Made by a program: the position numbers and the translations under genes | DNA from: Paenibacillus tyrphae | GTDB lineage: Bacteria > Bacillota > Bacilli > Paenibacillales > NBRC-103111 | Direction of reading: 5' to 3' | NCBI RefSeq assembly: GCF_024158745.1 | Contig: NZ_JAMZAW010000021.1 | Coordinates: 1 to 64,000 of the forward strand | DNA length: 64,000 bases | Shown here: positions 1-7,890 of the stretch, piece by piece | Layout of the letters: each line of letters opens with the position of its first letter | Numbering within the stretch: the stretch's first letter is position 1 | Notes under the pieces: generated by a model | What the model was told of the DNA's origin: nothing | Database searches by the model: none | Seen by the model: the letters and a program-made list of their open reading frames with translations, nothing else

Positions 1-393
1 TGGGTCTCTGAAAGACTTAGTCCAAAAGAGATCCAACCACCTAGAATTAAAAGAATTAGGGGAAACATTCCATTAACTCTACCTAGAATTACGACTGGCA
101 AAGAAATAATTAATATTCTGGATGGAGCAATGGGATATGATTTTGATCATGATGAGCCAAGTAATGAAATTGAAGTCGAATTGATTTCGGGCTTTCTACA
201 ATACCTACCTGATTTCGGAGATTTACTAAGTGATTTTGAATCTGGCGAAAGAGTTAGATTTGGTTTTGAAATAACCAAAATGATCAAGGAGTTATTAGAT
301 AATGATTACTACGTTTTTGGTGCACGTGAAATCAGAGTGCTAGAGGGGGGAAAGGGTCTCCATCAAATTTTCCCATGGCGATTGTTTATGTAA
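1..393 (+). CDS. Hypothetical protein, 5' end outside the window
   Basis: The frame is open from the first base, so this is the last 130 residues of a longer protein; the internal ATG at 130 is not needed as a start. The visible part is acidic (several runs of D and E) with a short basic stretch near its beginning (PRIKRIRG). It has no membrane segment, signal peptide or motif I can assign. Base composition is clearly AT-rich compared with most of the window and resembles the next gene, which suggests that both arrived by transfer. Function unknown. It ends in a TAA and is followed by about 240 bases without a gene. Confidence 0.6.
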   Translation, partial: WVSERLSPKEIQPPRIKRIRGNIPLTLPRITTGKEIINILDGAMGYDFDHDEPSNEIEVELISGFLQYLPDFGDLLSDFESGERVRFGFEITKMIKELLDNDYYVFGAREIRVLEGGKGLHQIFPWRLFM

Positions 394-469
394 AGCATAA
401 AAATAATATACTGAGGCAAAATGCTAACAATGCAGATTTAGAGAAATAATTACTTAAATAACACGCTTC

Positions 470-575
470 GGAGCATATGCGTCTCGTTCCGGCAGGAGTT
501 AGGGGACTCAGAGAGGTTAGGGGGTTATTCCGAACCACCCAACCGCAGTGCGGCCATCCCTGGGGCGTATAATTG
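470..575. other. GC-rich structured island between AT-rich orphan genes
   Basis: The 394-632 gap is AT-rich except for this block of roughly 100 bases, which is clearly more GC-rich than its surroundings. It contains an imperfect hairpin with 12-base arms at 515-526 (GGTTAGGGGGTT) and 533-544 (AACCACCCAACC), with two mismatches and a 6-base loop, followed by a smaller GC-rich dyad near 545-555. No ORF or U-tract terminator explains it. It could be a small RNA, the recombination site or end of a vanished mobile element, or a long leader. I can support the structure and the composition jump, not a function. Confidence 0.35.
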
Positions 576-632
576 TGAATAAGAACTTATAAGTAAATTT
601 AAATCAGACTATTATAACGGGGGAATAATTAC

Positions 633-1472
633 TTGGAAGATAATCTCAATAAGGAATTGGATAAAATTATAAACAAGTTTATCTTGGAATCTAAAAAGTT
701 TGTTGAATACTCTGCATTTCCCTATGGTCTTCTGGACAATCTAATGATAAATAAGAAAACAAAGAAATTGATCTATGATTATGAATATTTTGTATTTGCA
801 AAAAGTCTTAAAACTCTGGTTGCGATAAGAAAGCTATTGAAAGACGATTTGAATGAAGAAGTATTTATTTTATCAAGAAGTATGTTTGAAAATTATTTAA
901 GTTGTAGATACCTACATGAAAATGAAGAAAAAATTGATGAATTTATTGAGCACCCTATTAAGATTTCTCTTGCGCATTATAATGTTAATTCTGAGGGTTT
1001 AATATTGGATAGAAATAACCAAACTGTTGGCACTATAAAAAATCCAAGTAAATTTAAAACGGGGAAAGACAAACTATACTTCTATTATTTTTATGATCTG
1101 CTTTCAACATATGCTCATTGTAATTTTGGCATTGTTTCGAGTTATTTAAATGATGATTTTACTTTTACAATATCAAAAGTTAATAATACATTGCTAGCTA
1201 GAATAACTGTTGTATTTATATTTACCAAACTTTTTGAACTTATAGTTACTGTTGAAGGTGAAGATTTTAAGGATGTTAGAACCGAAAAGTCATGTTATAA
1301 ACTTGTTAAAGATTCAATTAACCTATTAGAAAAGGGGTTAGATCAATTACAAATCCATTATACGGAAACAAGCAATGAGACTAACAAGTATATTAATAAA
1401 CGTATGAAGAGTTTAATGAAAGATATGAAAAAATCTCTTAAAGAAGAACTGGGTAGCATGAGCAAAGAATGA
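633..1472 (+). CDS. Hypothetical protein, possible DUF5677 family
   Basis: A 279-residue soluble protein starting at TTG, with GGGGGAA about 9 bases upstream as ribosome-binding site and no better ATG nearby. It is rich in K, N, Y and F, with very AT-rich codons. An R-x(3)-E pattern (residues 86-90, SRSMFENY) followed by a helical region and a Y-A-H motif (residues 162-165) resembles DUF5677-type proteins of unknown function. I hold that as a tentative match. The C-terminal 40 residues are strongly basic with alternating K and M and could bind nucleic acid or membrane. It sits alone between a GC-rich island and a convergent small membrane protein gene. Composition suggests horizontal acquisition. 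Confidence 0.6.
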   Translation: MEDNLNKELDKIINKFILESKKFVEYSAFPYGLLDNLMINKKTKKLIYDYEYFVFAKSLKTLVAIRKLLKDDLNEEVFILSRSMFENYLSCRYLHENEEKIDEFIEHPIKISLAHYNVNSEGLILDRNNQTVGTIKNPSKFKTGKDKLYFYYFYDLLSTYAHCNFGIVSSYLNDDFTFTISKVNNTLLARITVVFIFTKLFELIVTVEGEDFKDVRTEKSCYKLVKDSINLLEKGLDQLQIHYTETSNETNKYINKRMKSLMKDMKKSLKEELGSMSKE

Positions 1473-1623
1473 AGCAATTTGACCTAGTATCTTATTCACG
1501 TTTCGTGACTAACCTTCGCTATCTGATTTTAATGTCGTTATAAACATAACGAAAAAATTTCATATCATATATGTGGCAAATATTTGATATTAATCCATGC
1601 AAGAACGAATCAGAAAAATAATG

Positions 1624-1652
1624 AAAAAGCGGCATCACTTGAGCGATACCGC
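1624..1652 (-). terminator. Rho-independent terminator overlapping a stop codon
   Basis: On the minus strand the stem is GCGGTATC (1652-1645) pairing with GATGCCGC (1636-1629), one G-U pair, followed by a U-tract (AAAAA on the plus strand at 1624-1628). The stem begins inside the last codons of the gene ending at 1635. Confidence 0.65.
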
Positions 1653-1910
1653 CAGACTAAAACCATCTTCATCAATCATAAGCTCGGACTCCCTGTAGCG
1701 ATACGATAGGTTATGGATACTGATTTTTTGCACGGAGTGTAGTAAAGGTATAATTTCGTCAATGCTCTGCACGGTTGTTTCGTGGATTGATTCGTCGGGA
1801 AGTAGCCATATAATTTTAATTTGGGGCTTTTTTCGGGCTTGAAATTTAAAGATCATAACAAGAACTAATGAAATGAGACCCATGATTCCAAACCAAGTAA
1901 GATAAATCAT
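1635..1910 (-). CDS. Small single-pass membrane protein
   Basis: A 91-residue protein. The frame is open further upstream, but the start at 1910 is chosen because GGAG lies 7-8 bases before that ATG and the protein then begins directly with a hydrophobic helix (residues 2-22, IYLTWFGIMGLISLVLVMIF) followed by the positive-inside run KFQARKKP. The cytoplasmic remainder is a small mixed alpha/beta domain ending in MIDEDGFSLAVSLK. No family is recognised. It is transcribed divergently from the XRE regulator at 2049, and they share the intergenic region with the palindrome at 2012-2032. It may be a target of that regulator (inference). Confidence 0.6.
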   Translation of the reverse strand: MIYLTWFGIMGLISLVLVMIFKFQARKKPQIKIIWLLPDESIHETTVQSIDEIIPLLHSVQKISIHNLSYRYRESELMIDEDGFSLAVSLK

Positions 1911-2011
1911 AGTACCATCTCCAATACAATTTTTTACTGCATGCGAAACTTGATGATACTTCAATATTATAAATATAAATTGAATTTTCGTCAAATTTAT
2001 TTTGAAGAAAA

Positions 2012-2032
2012 TTCAAGTTTCGTATACTTGAA
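2012..2032. promoter_or_regulatory. Palindromic operator upstream of the XRE gene
   Basis: A perfect inverted repeat TTCAAGT-N7-ACTTGAA lies 17 bases before the XRE start. Related half-sites (GAAACTTGA near 1945 and ATACTTCAA near 1960) occur in the same gap. This is the expected size and position for autoregulation by a 115-residue XRE repressor and could also control the divergent gene ending at 1635. Confidence 0.55.
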
Positions 2033-2048
2033 CTCAGAGGTGGGGCCG

Positions 2049-2396
2049 ATGACTTTCGGAGAACGATTAAAACAATCCAGAAATCGAAAGCAGATGACAC
2101 AGGAGCAAGTAGCTCAAAAAATCGGGATCGATTTTACCACAATATCCAAGTATGAAAATGATAGATCGCAACCCGATAACGAAGTGCTGCAGAAGCTAGC
2201 GCAATTGTATGGCGTGTCGATTGATTGGCTTTTGGTAGGAAGTTTGAATGAACCCGGGGACAAGAAAAAGATAAACCGACTGATTATTAATGGGGAGCCG
2301 GAAGAGCTAACAACAGATGAAGCCGGACATTTGAAGGATAGCCTGGAAATGTATAGATTGCTCAAGGAAAAGCGAAGTAAGGAAGCTAAAAATTGA
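2049..2396 (+). CDS. XRE-family helix-turn-helix transcriptional regulator
   Basis: A 115-residue cytoplasmic DNA-binding protein. The frame extends upstream to 1941, but the ATG at 2049 is used because AGAGGTGG sits just before it and the family usually starts with M-T-F-G-E-R-L. Residues 1-66 form a classical Cro/CI-type HTH: the first HTH helix is around MTQEQVAQKIG and the recognition helix around DFTTISKYENDRSQP, closing with GVSIDWLLVG. The C-terminal 45 residues are charged and helical, probably for dimerisation. The palindrome at 2012-2032 suggests autoregulation. Two pieces of a second, decayed copy of this gene lie at 6911-7053 and 11801-11857. Confidence 0.9.
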   Translation: MTFGERLKQSRNRKQMTQEQVAQKIGIDFTTISKYENDRSQPDNEVLQKLAQLYGVSIDWLLVGSLNEPGDKKKINRLIINGEPEELTTDEAGHLKDSLEMYRLLKEKRSKEAKN

Positions 2397-2400
2397 AGAT

Positions 2401-2454
2401 AAATGACATCGTGATATACTTGGCTTCAGTGAAGGTGGATACATGATGTCATTT
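2401..2454 (+). terminator. Long-loop hairpin downstream of the XRE gene
   Basis: AAATGACATC (2401-2410) pairs perfectly with GATGTCATTT (2445-2454) and is followed by TTAG. The loop is 34 bases, longer than usual for a terminator, so it may also be an operator-like dyad. Confidence 0.4.
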
Positions 2455-2541
2455 TTAGTTTGGCGATGCGAAGCACCATATATTGATTGTATTTATGTCC
2501 TCGCTATTAATTTATATTAATGAAGCCATTATATAAAAAAC

Positions 2542-2580
2542 AAAAAGGACACGACCGTTGAAACGGACTGTGTCCTTTTT
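2542..2580. terminator. Strong bidirectional terminator
   Basis: AAAAAGGACAC and GTGTCCTTTTT form the outer stem; CCGTT and AACGG pair inside it. The A and T runs on both sides let it work in both directions, between the XRE gene and the converging oxidoreductase gene. Confidence 0.85.
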
Positions 2581-2631
2581 GCTATTCGAGCAAACCACAG
2601 ATTTTGCTGTGCGTGCATGAAAAGACGCAAA

Positions 2632-3216
2632 TCACGTCCTCGAATCGTTGTCATAATAGAGTCCCAGATGGTAAGCTCGCATCAGGAGATTCTCAAAAAT
2701 TTCCGGTCTTGAATCCAAGGTGTCGTATAATATCTCAACCTGGCTATTCGAGATTCCGCAGTAACTTGCGATTCCGATGTTCAGATGTTGGGAGAGCATC
2801 TTATCGTATTGTCTCTTCTCGAAGAGTTCTTTCGGAGCCGCTGCCAGACCAAGCCACAGTACTTTTTTATGATGCAATTTATTGGAGCCGTACGCAAAAC
2901 CATTGTTCCATACCCGGTCGATATATCCCTTGAGCATGGCAGGCAGATTGAACCACCAGATCGGGAAAATATAGGCGAGAGCATCGTACTTCTTCATTCG
3001 TTCCATCTCGGCCTCAACCTCAGGCGAATAGGTCTTGTGATCGGACGACCAATCGGGTTCATCCGCTTCCCACAACACGGGATTAAAGCCGCTGCGATGC
3101 AGATCCAGCATCTCCGTTTCATGGCCCGCATCAGCGAGTCCTTGTAGAAACCTGTCTGCAACAGAAAAGGTTAAGGAATTCACCCTGGGGTGCGATACAA
3201 CGGTCAAGATTTTCAT
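2632..3216 (-). CDS. NAD(P)H oxidoreductase, flavodoxin-like fold
   Basis: A 194-residue soluble flavoprotein of the Flavodoxin_2 (NQO/MdaB/KefF-like) family, which reduces quinones and other electrophiles with NAD(P)H and FMN or FAD. Seen in the sequence: the N-terminal phosphate-binding loop VVSHPRVNSLTFSVAD (residues 5-20), the flavin-contacting segment FPIWWFNLPAMLKGYIDRVW (around residues 86-105), and a length normal for the family. An in-frame GTG lies three codons earlier, but GGAAGG is spaced 8 bases from the ATG at 3216, which is preferred. It is divergent from the HxlR regulator at 3388, a very common arrangement for redox- or electrophile-induced quinone reductases. Confidence 0.88.
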   Translation of the reverse strand: MKILTVVSHPRVNSLTFSVADRFLQGLADAGHETEMLDLHRSGFNPVLWEADEPDWSSDHKTYSPEVEAEMERMKKYDALAYIFPIWWFNLPAMLKGYIDRVWNNGFAYGSNKLHHKKVLWLGLAAAPKELFEKRQYDKMLSQHLNIGIASYCGISNSQVEILYDTLDSRPEIFENLLMRAYHLGLYYDNDSRT

Positions 3217-3321
3217 CGAGTTCACCTTCCATCTCTCAACTTTTTACTTCGAATGAGGTACGATGAAATTATCTCTTATGCAGGAAAAAAAGGGAAGAAC
3301 GCACTTTTATGTTCTATAAGC

Positions 3322-3352
3322 ACCAAAAAGTAATATAGGAACCAAAAAGTAA
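3322..3352. promoter_or_regulatory. Direct repeat, candidate HxlR operator
   Basis: ACCAAAAAGTAA occurs at 3322-3333 and again at 3341-3352, a 19-base period or about two helical turns. It lies in the gap between the divergent oxidoreductase and HxlR genes, 36 bases before the HxlR start. Direct repeats of this kind fit a dimeric winged-helix regulator; the assignment is by position only. Confidence 0.5.
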
Positions 3353-3387
3353 CTATACCTAAGAACTGACGAGAGGATGGTTATCCC

Positions 3388-3759
3388 ATGCAAAGGCAGA
3401 TGACACGGACGTTTAACATCCCCGCAGAAGCGACATTGGAGGTGTTAGGGGGGAAATGGAAACTGCTGATTTTATGTCATTTAAACTGCGGCCCCGGGCC
3501 GAAGAGAACGAGTGAACTAAAAAAGGCCATTCCCGAGATTACACAAAAAGTGTTAACTCAGCAGCTTCGGGAGCTGGAGGAAGACGGCATCATCATGAGA
3601 ACGGTATATAATGAAGTGCCGCCGAAAGTGGTCTATGAACCGAGTGAATTAGGAATATCATTGAAATCCATATTAGACCAGTTGGGCGAGTGGGGCGAGC
3701 AATATATCCATCAGCGCGAATGGAAGTCCTCCTGCTCCGAATGCTCCAAAAATGCTTAA
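3388..3759 (+). CDS. HxlR-family winged-helix transcriptional regulator
   Basis: A 123-residue MarR-like winged helix protein. The HxlR signature is clear: LEVLGGKWKLLILCHL (residues 18-33), then TSELKKAIPEITQKVLTQQLRELEEDGIIMR with the recognition helix, and the wing YNEVPPKVVYEPSELG. A cysteine near the N-terminal helix (C31) and a cysteine pair at the C-terminus (CSEC, about residues 116-119) could sense thiol-reactive compounds, as known for HypR and QorR members of the family; that role is inferred. The gene is divergent from the NAD(P)H oxidoreductase at 3216, its probable target, with the direct repeat at 3322-3352 between them. Confidence 0.9.
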   Translation: MQRQMTRTFNIPAEATLEVLGGKWKLLILCHLNCGPGPKRTSELKKAIPEITQKVLTQQLRELEEDGIIMRTVYNEVPPKVVYEPSELGISLKSILDQLGEWGEQYIHQREWKSSCSECSKNA

Positions 3760-3789
3760 AATCGTGAAAAGACATGGAGGCCTAAACAG

Positions 3790-4833
3790 ATGAACAACCT
3801 TACTGATTTAGTAGACGCGATTATCAACGAACCTATGCTAAGTGAAAAAACGTATACCTATTTAATTTTAGGCACGGAGAATTCGTTTACGAGCGGATAT
3901 TTTCCCATTTTCGAAAACGAAGTTTCCTATGATGGTCACATCACTGTTGCTCTTTTTAAGAAGTATAGGAACGAAATTAAGGAACTCATGCTGGGAAAAG
4001 GCATTCTTTGTATCAAAGTCGACGCTGGTAAATTAGTTGAGCATGGCCTTGTGAACGATACGAATCCTGAGCTTTTTGATACGGATGCCTTTGAGTTAAT
4101 CATTTACCAGAGATATGGTTTGGAACCAGAGGAAGAGGAAAGAAAAGAAATCTTACAGCAATCGTTAAAGGCGGAGAAAATTAAGAATACATTAGTATTT
4201 GCGTGCTATATGAATGACATGGAGAAGATTAAAGAGCTAGTCACCCACGCGAGCAAATCCGATTTGGACAAAGTTCTTAAATATAGCGGTACTTCATTGC
4301 AGTTTTGTAGTAAACACAATAATTTGGAGGCATTTATACTATTGGCCGAGAAGGGGGCAAACGTAGGAAAACGTTCTCTGACTCAAACACCTCTGGAAAT
4401 TGCTTTTAAACACTCAAGCGATATTGTGAATTATATTCGTCTAGAATTTCCGGATGTTTATCAAAAAGAGGTGAATAAGAAGGGCTTCGGGATTGCTCTT
4501 CATTGTAGAGACGAAGCTCTGCTGGAAGATATTCTAAGGTTGGGCTGTGATGTGAACCAAGAAAAGAAGCCCTTCCCTCCTCTACATAGCTTTGTGGATT
4601 TCAATAACATTGTGGGGATTAAATTCCTGCTCGATCACGGAGCTAATCTTGAAGGTAGAAATGATTGTAAACAAACCGCCTTGCATCGAGCGGTTAGTAG
4701 GGAACATGTTGCCGCGATTGAAATGCTGTTAGAATATGGTGCGGACATTCATGCTAAAGATCGGGATGGGAAGACAGCTGTGGATTTAGCTAGAGCATGT
4801 GTAAACAAAACCATTCTTCATATGATAAATTAA
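3790..4833 (+). CDS. Ankyrin-repeat protein
   Basis: A 347-residue cytoplasmic protein with GGAGG about 9 bases upstream of its ATG. Residues 1-125 are an unassigned alpha/beta domain (MNNLTDLVDAIINEP, YLILGTENSFTSGYFPIFE) ending in a charged helix. Residues 130-345 are ankyrin repeats. The last three are the clearest (PLHSFVDFNNIVGIKFLLDHGANLE, TALHRAVSREHVAAIEMLLEYGADIH, TAVDLARACVNKTILHMIN), the earlier ones more diverged. Ankyrin repeats mediate protein-protein contacts, and the partner is unknown. It follows the HxlR gene by 30 bases and may be co-transcribed, though a functional link is not obvious. It is followed by a hairpin repeat that also ends the opposite gene. Confidence 0.75.
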   Translation: MNNLTDLVDAIINEPMLSEKTYTYLILGTENSFTSGYFPIFENEVSYDGHITVALFKKYRNEIKELMLGKGILCIKVDAGKLVEHGLVNDTNPELFDTDAFELIIYQRYGLEPEEEERKEILQQSLKAEKIKNTLVFACYMNDMEKIKELVTHASKSDLDKVLKYSGTSLQFCSKHNNLEAFILLAEKGANVGKRSLTQTPLEIAFKHSSDIVNYIRLEFPDVYQKEVNKKGFGIALHCRDEALLEDILRLGCDVNQEKKPFPPLHSFVDFNNIVGIKFLLDHGANLEGRNDCKQTALHRAVSREHVAAIEMLLEYGADIHAKDRDGKTAVDLARACVNKTILHMIN

Positions 4834-4837
4834 CATG

Positions 4838-4912
4838 TTGTGAAGGGGCTGCCGCGGCAGCTTCTTTCGCTTTTTTCACCGATAACCCCGTTAAACTGCT
4901 TACAGATAGATC
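4838..4912. repeat. Degenerate hairpin repeat, copy 1
   Basis: Contains the palindrome GCTGCCGCGGCAGC followed by a T-rich segment and the motif CCGATAACCCCGTTAAACTG. A second, diverged copy in the same orientation is at 6165-6240 (CCGATAGACCCGATAAACTG). The two bracket the orphan gene 4900-5973. The hairpin plus T-run can also act as a terminator for the ankyrin gene. Confidence 0.5.
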
Positions 4913-5973
4913 CTTCGGGCCTCCTCACCGAAGAATTCGACTACATTCTCATACTCGGTTATATCTATACGGTTCTGCCTCATAATCTTCTGAATAAAGA
5001 TGGCATCCGTAAAGATTTTATTGATGATCGTTTCGCACCATGACGGAGTGCTTTTAAAGTAATCCACCAAATTATTGATTTCATCAAACTTAAAATAAAG
5101 GATATAACAAACATAATTCTGAAGCAGCGTGCGGAAACAATGCTCGCGATAAGGGGTAGAGCGGTGGTCAGAGAGAAAGTCTCTCATCATCCCGAATACC
5201 ATTGTTTTATTCTTGGAGTAACTATGGATTAAATAATCAACGTCGTTGATCAGCCGTAATACATCGTCTAATCCTTCTTCCGGAGGCATGACCAGCTTGG
5301 GCGATTTCCCCTCTATTGACCTTAACAGCTCCATCGTAAGATGTTTGCAGGCGCTTATTTCATGTGGAGCAATGAATAATGTATCTCGATACTTGTCGAG
5401 GTGCTCGCTGTAGTAATCGTGGTATACAGAAAAATAATGCTCCATATGGATATCGGTTTTCGTATGAACCAGATCTTGCCCGCGGAATGAAAAGGAGTAG
5501 AGGGTCTCCTCATTCACCGGGTGAGCATAAAGGTAGAAAAAGAAGAAAAAGTCTCGCAATTGCTGTTTCTGTTCATCGTTCAAGCTGGCAGCATCCGACA
5601 ATTGAGCTAACTGAAAAAAACAATAGTTCTTCATAAAATCATTCATGGCATTGTACGGATTGACCTTGACGATGGACATCGTCTTGTTGATCGTAAACAA
5701 CAGATAATAGAGGATCAGTTCATCATAGATATCCAGATGTTCAAAAAAAGCCGAGAGCACAGGCTTCCAGTCCGGGTTTGCGATGTAATTCGGATCTTTC
5801 GGTTGTAATTCATCCACCCACTCGATAAACGACTCATTCTCACGACCGACAAAAAATAATTCTGCGCTATCGTCTTCACAAAGGCAGTATTCAAAGCAGT
5901 CCGTTTGAACGGACGGTAATCCCCTGTTGAATTTTAGATTCAGATATTCGTTATATAGCAATTGTAGTTTCAT
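4900..5973 (-). CDS. Hypothetical protein, 357 residues
   Basis: A soluble, aromatic-rich protein (many F, Y and H) with no signal peptide or transmembrane helix. GAGGAAATGACCG directly precedes the ATG at 5973, a convincing start. Predominantly helical, including a very phenylalanine-rich stretch (QLRDFFFFFYLYAHP, around residues 139-153). I recognise no catalytic motif or named family. It converges with the ankyrin gene and is bracketed by two copies of a degenerate hairpin repeat (4838-4912, 6165-6240), so it may have moved as a unit. Its codon use is close to its neighbours. Confidence 0.65.
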   Translation of the reverse strand: MKLQLLYNEYLNLKFNRGLPSVQTDCFEYCLCEDDSAELFFVGRENESFIEWVDELQPKDPNYIANPDWKPVLSAFFEHLDIYDELILYYLLFTINKTMSIVKVNPYNAMNDFMKNYCFFQLAQLSDAASLNDEQKQQLRDFFFFFYLYAHPVNEETLYSFSFRGQDLVHTKTDIHMEHYFSVYHDYYSEHLDKYRDTLFIAPHEISACKHLTMELLRSIEGKSPKLVMPPEEGLDDVLRLINDVDYLIHSYSKNKTMVFGMMRDFLSDHRSTPYREHCFRTLLQNYVCYILYFKFDEINNLVDYFKSTPSWCETIINKIFTDAIFIQKIMRQNRIDITEYENVVEFFGEEARRIYL

Positions 5974-6164
5974 CGGTCATTTCCTCGTTCCTATAGGATT
6001 CAACTCGTATTAACGAATGGTCGGGAAGAGCTCTTTATCCCTAGCTTGGAAATATTCTACATATAACGAGGCATTCCTCCTCACCATTGATCGACGAGCA
6101 TGCGAGCGGCTGAACCGATGGTTAAGCTGACGGGACATGCCGTTATTAAAAAAGTGTTTATTAC

Positions 6165-6240
6165 AAACAACGAAGGAGCTGCGGAGGCACGCTCCTTTCG
6201 CATTTTCCGCCGATAGACCCGATAAACTGAACCGTACCAC
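6165..6240. repeat. Degenerate hairpin repeat, copy 2
   Basis: GGAGC and GCTCC form a stem followed by TTTCGCATTTTCCG and CCGATAGACCCGATAAACTG. It aligns with copy 1 at 4838-4912. The rest of the 5974-6365 gap holds no convincing gene: a 76-codon minus-strand frame there has no ribosome-binding site. Confidence 0.45.
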
Positions 6241-6365
6241 AAGTGACGGCTAAATTATTCGTACAGTAAGGATCCAAGGACGTTTCGAATCGGGCGATTG
6301 TTAATTGTGAATGAGATATGGCTCAGGTACTATTATTTTCTGATAAACTACAAAAATTCCAACTA

Positions 6366-6394
6366 TTTACTTAATAGTGATGTAATGTTATAAT
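6366..6394 (+). promoter_or_regulatory. Sigma-A-type promoter of the small secreted protein
   Basis: TTTACT (6366-6371), a 17-base spacer and a perfect TATAAT (6389-6394), about 44 bases before the start at 6438. Confidence 0.5.
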
Positions 6395-6437
6395 TTCACT
6401 GAAAAAATAACCTTATTATTCCATGGGAGTGATTAAA

Positions 6438-6905
6438 ATGAAAATTTTTAAAAAAATTTGTATGGTTTCGGCACTTGCATGCTTAGCTTTTGCAGTACCT
6501 GTTAGTGCTGTGGATGTGAATGTTCCGGCAAGTTTCGCTGATAAAACACCTGAGACAAGCAATATCATTTCACTCGCCAGTGATCCTAGCGGGAGTTATA
6601 CTCTTAAACCGTGGGAAACTCAATCATTTTACTGGTTATCACCTGTTAGCAATAGAACGCTCACATATGAAGCGAATCAACAGGGTGTACTCGGTGGTAT
6701 TCCATATTTAAAATATCAACATTACATTTACAAAAATGGGAATTGGGAACCGATAAAGGAATATAATGCTTCGGGAAATGGGGTACGCAGTGAAATTTTG
6801 GGGAGTGACTCATCAACGTTTTATCGTCTCGATGTTACAAATGTCATGTACTACCCTGGCACTACCGATGTCAAGCTCAATATCCAATTTTATGATTTCC
6901 AATGA
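6438..6905 (+). CDS. Small secreted protein of unknown function
   Basis: A 155-residue exported protein. An in-frame ATG exists at 6423, but GGGAGTG lies between the two ATGs, correctly spaced for 6438. Residues 1-24 form a Sec signal peptide: KIFKK, a hydrophobic core (MVSALACLAFAVP), and a VSA cleavage site before VDVNVPA. The mature protein is a beta-rich domain of about 130 residues with regularly spaced aromatics (SFYWLSP, YLKYQHYIYKNGNWEPIKEY, FYRLDVTN, NIQFYDF). This resembles the small jelly-roll-like secreted proteins common in Bacilli, but I cannot name a family. It is preceded by a clear promoter and followed at once by a decayed XRE gene fragment. Confidence 0.75.
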   Translation: MKIFKKICMVSALACLAFAVPVSAVDVNVPASFADKTPETSNIISLASDPSGSYTLKPWETQSFYWLSPVSNRTLTYEANQQGVLGGIPYLKYQHYIYKNGNWEPIKEYNASGNGVRSEILGSDSSTFYRLDVTNVMYYPGTTDVKLNIQFYDFQ

Positions 6906-6910
6906 AGAAT

Positions 6911-7053
6911 AAGTAGCCCAAAAAATCGGGATCGATTTTACCACAATATCCAAGTATAAGAATAATCGATTTCAGCCTCCAGAAGCGCCGAAAAGTCCCG
7001 AGTACGTTCGAGTGTCTATTCGATCGTACCCGGGCCCAAGAAAATATTCCTTA
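6911..7053 (+). pseudogene. Decayed N-terminal half of a second XRE gene
   Basis: From 6911 the DNA is almost identical for about 50 bases to positions 2107-2156 of the intact XRE gene. The shared part covers the HTH segment V-A-Q-K-I-G-I-D-F-T-T-I-S-K-Y. It then continues as a more diverged but colinear reading frame (N-R-F-Q-P, E-Y-V-R-V-S-I, P-G-P-R-K-I) matching D-R-S-Q-P, L-Y-G-V-S-I and P-G-D-K-K-K. The start codon and first 20 codons are missing. The C-terminal piece of the same gene reappears at 11801-11857 in the same orientation. Confidence 0.8.
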
Positions 7054-7060
7054 ATTTGCG

Positions 7061-7878
7061 TCAGGCAGCGCTGTTCGTGCCTTCCGTAACCGGGGGCCGC
7101 ATTCTTTGGATCAAGCCCATAAAGATGCCTCCCATGAGTAACATCACCGCGACAATCCAAGTATAGTACAGAGACGCGCTCCCTTTATAATCGGTTAAGA
7201 GGAACGAGAAATCAAAGAGAATATTCGTTATTCCATGAGCCACAGCAGCAGGCCATACGGAACCTGACTTCAGAGTCAACCATGCGAACATGAACGACAT
7301 GCCGATGCATACTAGCGGCATCAAGACAAGTGCCCCTAGCAACGGCGCGCCTTTAAAGGTAGCTCCCGTAAGGGTAACCCCGAAATGCCAGTATCCCCAT
7401 ACGATACCCAGAATCACAATCCCCTTCACGGAACCGAAAGAAGCGATCATCCGGCTTTGCGCATACCCTCTCCAGCCCAACTCTTCGCCAAACGCGAACA
7501 GGCAAGATTTAGCTACGGCCACGAGGATCGTGACGAGGAGATTCAGCGTGAAGCTGTCCGTTACAGCTATAAGCTTGTAATCCCCCCATCTGATGCTGCC
7601 CTCGAATAATGAAGCCGAGCCTGCGGTGGTAATGACAAACGTTAGGGCGGGGATTGCAGCTGCCATAATCAAATCATAGGGACGGCAAAACCGTAAACCA
7701 AGCATTCCGGGCCGCGGCGCCTTGCCCAGCAAGGTGAATACCACGGCAGCCAAGCCTGGCACCCACATCATCAAGAGGATATTTGCGGGGGTGTAAGCCG
7801 CCCCGATCACCGCTTGCATAATGAAAGTAATCCCAAGCGTTACCCCAGATAATAGACAATCGTTCGTTTAAGGGACAT
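7061..7878 (-). CDS. CPBP intramembrane metalloprotease, frameshift near the 5' end
   Basis: A membrane protease of the CPBP/Rce1-like (Abi) family, with the diagnostic E-E-x-x-x-R motif (EELGWRGY) and the downstream histidine motifs (WHFG, AHGITN) within six or more hydrophobic helices. AGGAGG and an ATG at 7878 begin MSLKRTIVYYLG, but the frame then stops. The family-like continuation VTLGITFIMQAVIGAAY resumes in the +1-shifted frame, as if one base were lost near 7848 (GGGGTAACG). Without repair, translation could only start at 7819. The ribosome-binding site overlaps the stop of the upstream beta-lactamase-fold gene, so the two are one operon. Known relatives act in bacteriocin immunity or prenyl-peptide processing; the role here is unknown. 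Confidence 0.75.
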
Positions 7879-7890
7879 CGTTCTATCCTC

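Noticed and set aside
6010..6240. 76-codon minus-strand ORF in the 5974-6437 gap
   Set aside because: No ribosome-binding site, overlaps the hairpin repeat, no recognisable motif. A transposase remnant was considered but could not be supported.
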